A DNA stretch of 7,581 nt from Bacillota bacterium. Lineage in GTDB: Bacteria; Bacillota; Peptococcia; Peptococcales; Peptococcaceae. The stretch covers positions 1 through 7,581 of the forward strand of contig JAEZVS010000027.1 of assembly GCA_023443145.1 (NCBI GenBank), read 5' to 3'. The position numbers were made by a program, and so were the translations under genes. Under the pieces are notes generated by a model. The model ran no database searches, was not told the DNA's origin, and saw nothing but the letters and a program-made list of their open reading frames with translations. This document shows, piece after piece, positions 5,365 to 7,581 of this stretch. Every line of letters begins with the position of its first letter. Position 1 is the stretch's first letter.

Positions 5365-5694
5365 ATGTCTAAGACATTTTTACTCATCAATCAAAAGCTG
5401 GATGATTTGCACTATGGCGCTCTGGCCACCATGAACAGCGATCCTCTTTTAAAATCGCCGCTGTCGCTCCGCCAAATGTGGCGGCAAAACCCGCCTGACG
5501 CTTCCGCCTTAGAAGCCGCCATCCAATGGCTCACCGATCAAGGGGAAGCCGAAGATTTTCTGGTCATTGAAGGCGATGAGACCGCCATACAACCGGTATT
5601 AGACGCCGCACGCCAATTGGGTCTTATTGCCATGCGTCCGGTTTGGCAGCCTGTGCCCGCCTTCGTGCCTCTGATTGCCGAGGATAAAAACTAA
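5365..5694 (+). CDS. Csx20-like small protein (tentative)
   Basis: A 109-residue soluble, cysteine-free protein and the only protein gene on the plus strand. Its architecture resembles the CRISPR-associated Csx20 family as I recall it: an N-terminal hydrophobic strand with a short KL motif (FLLINQKLDD), a central W-x-x-x-PP (WRQNPP, 39-44), a strand ending in Gly-Asp (DFLVIEGD, 64-71) and, after a helix, LGLI (85-88). The spacing from GD to LGLI fits my memory of the family. Csx20 proteins are small CARF-like proteins tied to type III CRISPR systems and discussed as cyclic-oligoadenylate ring nucleases. No array, cas gene or CARF effector is visible in this window. AAGGAG (5351-5356) lies eight bases before the ATG. 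It diverges from the Rrf2 gene. The gene is certain, the family tentative; an unrelated Rossmann-like hypothetical is possible. Confidence 0.85.
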   Translation: MSKTFLLINQKLDDLHYGALATMNSDPLLKSPLSLRQMWRQNPPDASALEAAIQWLTDQGEAEDFLVIEGDETAIQPVLDAARQLGLIAMRPVWQPVPAFVPLIAEDKN

Positions 5695-5750
5695 AAAACA
5701 GCCGCTCATACCGTCGCTTATCTGCGACCGTGTGAGCGGCTGTTTTTTTA
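5693..5750. terminator. Bidirectional terminator between convergent genes
   Basis: A run of A (5693-5698) and ACAGCCGCTCA (5698-5708) mirror TGAGCGGCTGT (5733-5743) and a run of seven T. The stem continues through an inner GTCGC/GCGAC arm (5713-5717 with 5724-5728) and a TTATCT loop, broken only by one C-C mismatch and a wobble. T-runs follow the stem on both strands, so it can end both the plus-strand gene, whose stop codon touches it, and the minus-strand sensor gene. Confidence 0.92.
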
Positions 5751-5828
5751 TGGTAGTCTCGTTGCAAGGCTTCGACAGATAGATATGGCACGCTCTCCGT
5801 AGAAGTCGGAAGAGCAGAAACAAACGCC

Positions 5829-7055
5829 TTAGTCGCGGCGCCACACCGCCAGATGCTGTTCGCCTTCCAGCGTGCGTAAGACCGTTAAATCAATGGCCAC
5901 TTCCAAAACACCCAAGAATTCACGGCGCACATCTCTCACCGCAATGTACGTAACATAAATAAACCGGCCGCCTTTTTGATACCAAAATTCCGCTTTGTCT
6001 TCTTCGCCGGAACGAAATTTGGAAATGATTTCTATCACCGAGCGCAGACTGACTTGAGGATGACAGTTTTTGACATCCCGTCCGATCACGCCCGGTGAGC
6101 GCGGAAAAATACGCTCAGGAATGTCATTATAATAGCGCACCAATTCTTCATCATCCACAAAAGTGACATCAAAGGGCAAATGGCTCAACATGGCATTGAG
6201 CTGTTCTAAAGTCAGCTTGCCACGACGCAGATTTAAGACGTTTTCACCGCTCAATTCACGACCGTCATGCTGTATCATTAATTTTTCCAAAGAAGCCATC
6301 ATGGCCACTTCAGCTTTATTGTAGTTGGGCGGCTCAATAAAGGCAAAACCAACTTCATCATCACCAAATTCCATACGCAAAAATTCATCTAAGCGCAGCA
6401 AACGGAAGGCCGTCGGAAAAATAACCCGCTCTTCAGAGCGCATCACATTACGGGCATGTTCGTCCAGCACACGGAAAGCGGAATGAATGCCTTTTTCGCT
6501 GCCCTCTTCGACCGCTTTTACCAATACATTTAAGCCGCTGCGCACCTCGTCATCATAAATCCATAAAACCCGCGACGGAAAGTTAAAATCTTTGTTTTCC
6601 AACCGAGGATAGAGCTGATTTTGTTTGCGCACAAAATGCACTTTAAATTCTTTGAGTACGTCAGCATAATCCCGCCATTTCTGCTGATCGAAAGGCGCCT
6701 TTAAAAGCGCACGGCCTTCATCAAGATGAGCGCGCATGGCATCATTTTCTTTTTTGTAAATCAACAAAGGATGGTCAGCCGACGTCTTAGGAATGCGCGC
6801 ATCCTCTGCAAAGAATGGATCAAAAGCCCAGAGGAGGTCGCCACTTTTTTGGACAAGTTCGTTTGAAAAAGCCTTACTGTCAAAAATATCTTGCACAGCA
6901 TAAGACAACTCCATAGGTGAGACGGTCATATTTTTTTCTCTCATATGATCCGCCAGTTCCCCGGCTGTCTGTTCGTCTTTTAAAAATGCTTCACATTCTT
7001 TTTTTATAAACTCGATGCGTTTCAGGTCTACATCAAGGATGTCTTTGTAATTCAT
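5829..7055 (-). CDS. DUF438-type sensor protein with hemerythrin-like and PAS domains
   Basis: A 408-residue soluble protein of the DUF438/hemerythrin/PAS group common in anaerobic Firmicutes, with a presumed redox, oxygen or ligand-sensing role that is not established. Residues 1-70 are a helical N-terminal domain in the DUF438 position, only weakly like it. Residues about 94-220 are hemerythrin-like: HPLLIYKKEN (H95, E103), VHFVRKQNQLYP (H140) and DEHARNVMRSEERVIFP (H200, E208, E209). The PAS domain is at about 292-398: LPFDVTFVDDE, GRDVKNCHPQVS (325-336, with C331 and H332), AEFWYQKGGRFIYVTYIAVRD and an LGVLEVAIDLT end. Relatives, as I recall, read KEN where this has KQN (Q145), so one possible metal ligand is altered. 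There is no output domain. The ATG follows AAGGAGG. Confidence 0.9.
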   Translation of the reverse strand: MNYKDILDVDLKRIEFIKKECEAFLKDEQTAGELADHMREKNMTVSPMELSYAVQDIFDSKAFSNELVQKSGDLLWAFDPFFAEDARIPKTSADHPLLIYKKENDAMRAHLDEGRALLKAPFDQQKWRDYADVLKEFKVHFVRKQNQLYPRLENKDFNFPSRVLWIYDDEVRSGLNVLVKAVEEGSEKGIHSAFRVLDEHARNVMRSEERVIFPTAFRLLRLDEFLRMEFGDDEVGFAFIEPPNYNKAEVAMMASLEKLMIQHDGRELSGENVLNLRRGKLTLEQLNAMLSHLPFDVTFVDDEELVRYYNDIPERIFPRSPGVIGRDVKNCHPQVSLRSVIEIISKFRSGEEDKAEFWYQKGGRFIYVTYIAVRDVRREFLGVLEVAIDLTVLRTLEGEQHLAVWRRD

Positions 7056-7128
7056 AAAATCGTCGCCTCCTTGCTATAACATTATATTAATATTTTTTCA
7101 CGATAGGCGCAAGGGAAAGAATGTTTCT

Positions 7129-7134
7129 ATTATA
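7129..7134 (-). promoter_or_regulatory. -10 element of the DUF438-type gene promoter
   Basis: A perfect TATAAT on the minus strand, 74 bases upstream of the start codon. No good -35 exists at 16-18 bases; that position is occupied by the palindrome at 7144-7159. This is consistent with a regulated or activator-dependent promoter. Confidence 0.5.
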
Positions 7135-7143
7135 AATTTCACG

Positions 7144-7159
7144 GAGTTCTTCAGAACTC
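7144..7159. promoter_or_regulatory. Palindrome at the -35 position of the DUF438-type gene, possible operator
   Basis: GAGTTCT, two bases, AGAACTC: a 7-2-7 perfect inverted repeat centred about 20 bases upstream of the TATAAT. A second perfect palindrome, CCTTGCAAGG, lies at 7166-7175. As RNA the first would have an implausible two-base loop, so a protein-binding site is more likely. The regulator is unknown. Confidence 0.4.
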
Positions 7160-7257
7160 TTTCACCCTTGCAAGGCCTTATCTCCATTTTATTAAGAAAA
7201 CAGTCGACATATCGCCAGCCATCTTGCACAACATTGAAAAAATCTCTTCACCATTTA

Positions 7258-7286
7258 TTGACAACACCTATAAAAACCAGTAAACT
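7258..7286 (+). promoter_or_regulatory. Promoter of the tRNA-Lys gene
   Basis: Consensus TTGACA (7258-7263), exactly 17 bases, then TAAACT (7281-7286). Transcription would start near 7293, about nine bases before the mature tRNA. Confidence 0.8.
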
Positions 7287-7301
7287 GTAAAAGTGCCTCA
7301 A

Positions 7302-7374
7302 GGACCGTTAGCTCAGCTGGTAGAGCACGCGACTCTTAATCGTGTTGTCCAGGGTTCGATCCCCTGACGGTCCA
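7302..7374 (+). tRNA. tRNA-Lys (anticodon CTT)
   Basis: A complete 73-base cloverleaf. The acceptor GGACCGT pairs with ACGGTCC, and the D arm is GCTC...GAGC with loop AGCTGGTA. The anticodon stem CGCGA/TCGTG has one G-U pair and the loop CTCTTAA gives anticodon CTT, reading AAG lysine codons. The T arm is CAGGG TTCGATC CCCTG, with discriminator A at 7374. The 3' CCA is not encoded and must be added by tRNA nucleotidyltransferase. A run of seven T (7376-7382) directly after the gene probably ends transcription. Confidence 0.97.
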
Positions 7375-7506
7375 CTTTTTTTATTGTAAAAAATCTATTT
7401 ACAGCATAAATTCTTTTAAAAACATTGAAACTTTATATGTATATAACAAGTTTAAAATTTAAACCATATTTTATCTCATAAAATAAATCTGTTAACAGCT
7501 TTTAAC
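7375..7506. other. AT-rich stretch after the tRNA, no gene seen
   Basis: No ORF of note on either strand. It is much richer in A and T than the rest of the window and carries short palindromes: GTTTAAA-A-TTTAAAC (7450-7464) and CTGTTAACAG (7489-7498). No direct repeat of the tRNA 3' end is visible, so there is no evidence here for an integrated element. Confidence 0.5.
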
Positions 7507-7562
7507 AAAAGAAGCAAAACATCCCTATATTTTAATACATACAAGGACGTTTTGCTTCTTTT
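7507..7562. terminator. Terminator-like hairpin at the right edge
   Basis: AAAAGAAGCAAAAC (7507-7520) is the exact complement of 7549-7562. After one mismatch three more pairs follow (TCC 7522-7524 with GGA 7545-7547), around a loop of about 20 bases. The plus strand continues into more T (to 7563) and the minus strand also leaves the stem in a T-rich run. It could stop read-through from the tRNA or end a minus-strand gene that lies beyond the window. Confidence 0.6.
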
Positions 7563-7581
7563 TATATACACAGATATTCTT

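Noticed and set aside
1..7581. CRISPR array or other cas genes near the Csx20-like gene
   Set aside because: I saw no regularly spaced direct repeats and no protein resembling Cas10, Csm/Cmr subunits, Csm6/Csx1, Cas1 or Cas2.
7302..7581. Integration site of a mobile element at the tRNA-Lys 3' end
   Set aside because: The tRNA is intact, but no repeated 3' tRNA segment, integrase or transposase is visible; the AT-rich flank alone is not evidence.

Overview
The window looks like a chromosomal segment of a Gram-positive, low-oxygen bacterium in the Bacillota (Firmicutes). The evidence is strong AGGAGG-type Shine-Dalgarno sites, sigma-A-like promoters with 17-base spacers, U-tailed hairpin terminators, an Rrf2 regulator with three cysteines and a DUF438/hemerythrin/PAS-type protein typical of anaerobic clostridia and relatives. 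Base composition is near balanced in the genes and AT-rich at the right end. A member of the Tissierellia/Peptoniphilaceae is a guess only.

Layout, left to right. Positions 1-61 hold no gene I can support. A minus-strand SDR oxidoreductase lies at 62-817. The next ~900 bases (818-1731) look empty at first sight. On the minus strand they hold a compact transcription unit: a promoter (1601-1629), four tandem ORFs of 38, 44, 42 and 41 codons (1521 down to 1015), and a terminator (943-975). Each ORF encodes one hydrophobic segment with a basic C-terminus, the last three have good ribosome binding sites, and two junctions overlap by one base. I do not recognise these peptides. This is the most novel item in the window.

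From 5212 down to 1732 runs a tight five-gene minus-strand operon: Rrf2-family regulator (TTG start), CNNM/CorC-type membrane transporter with CBS domains, small zincin-like metallopeptidase, RsuA-like 16S rRNA pseudouridine synthase and HAD-IB phosphatase, closed by a strong terminator at 1691-1723. Gene boundaries overlap or lie within 18 bases, so the five are probably made together. If the Rrf2 protein senses iron-sulfur, redox or thiol state, it would tie metal export and ribosome modification to that signal (inference).

A lone plus-strand gene (5365-5694) diverges from the Rrf2 gene. Its 109-residue product resembles, from memory, the CRISPR-associated Csx20 family, yet no CRISPR array or other cas gene is present here. 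It ends in a long bidirectional hairpin shared with the convergent DUF438-like sensor gene (7055-5829), whose upstream region holds palindromes that could be operators. A tRNA-Lys(CTT) gene with a near-consensus promoter lies at 7302-7374, followed by an AT-rich stretch and a terminator-like hairpin at the right edge.
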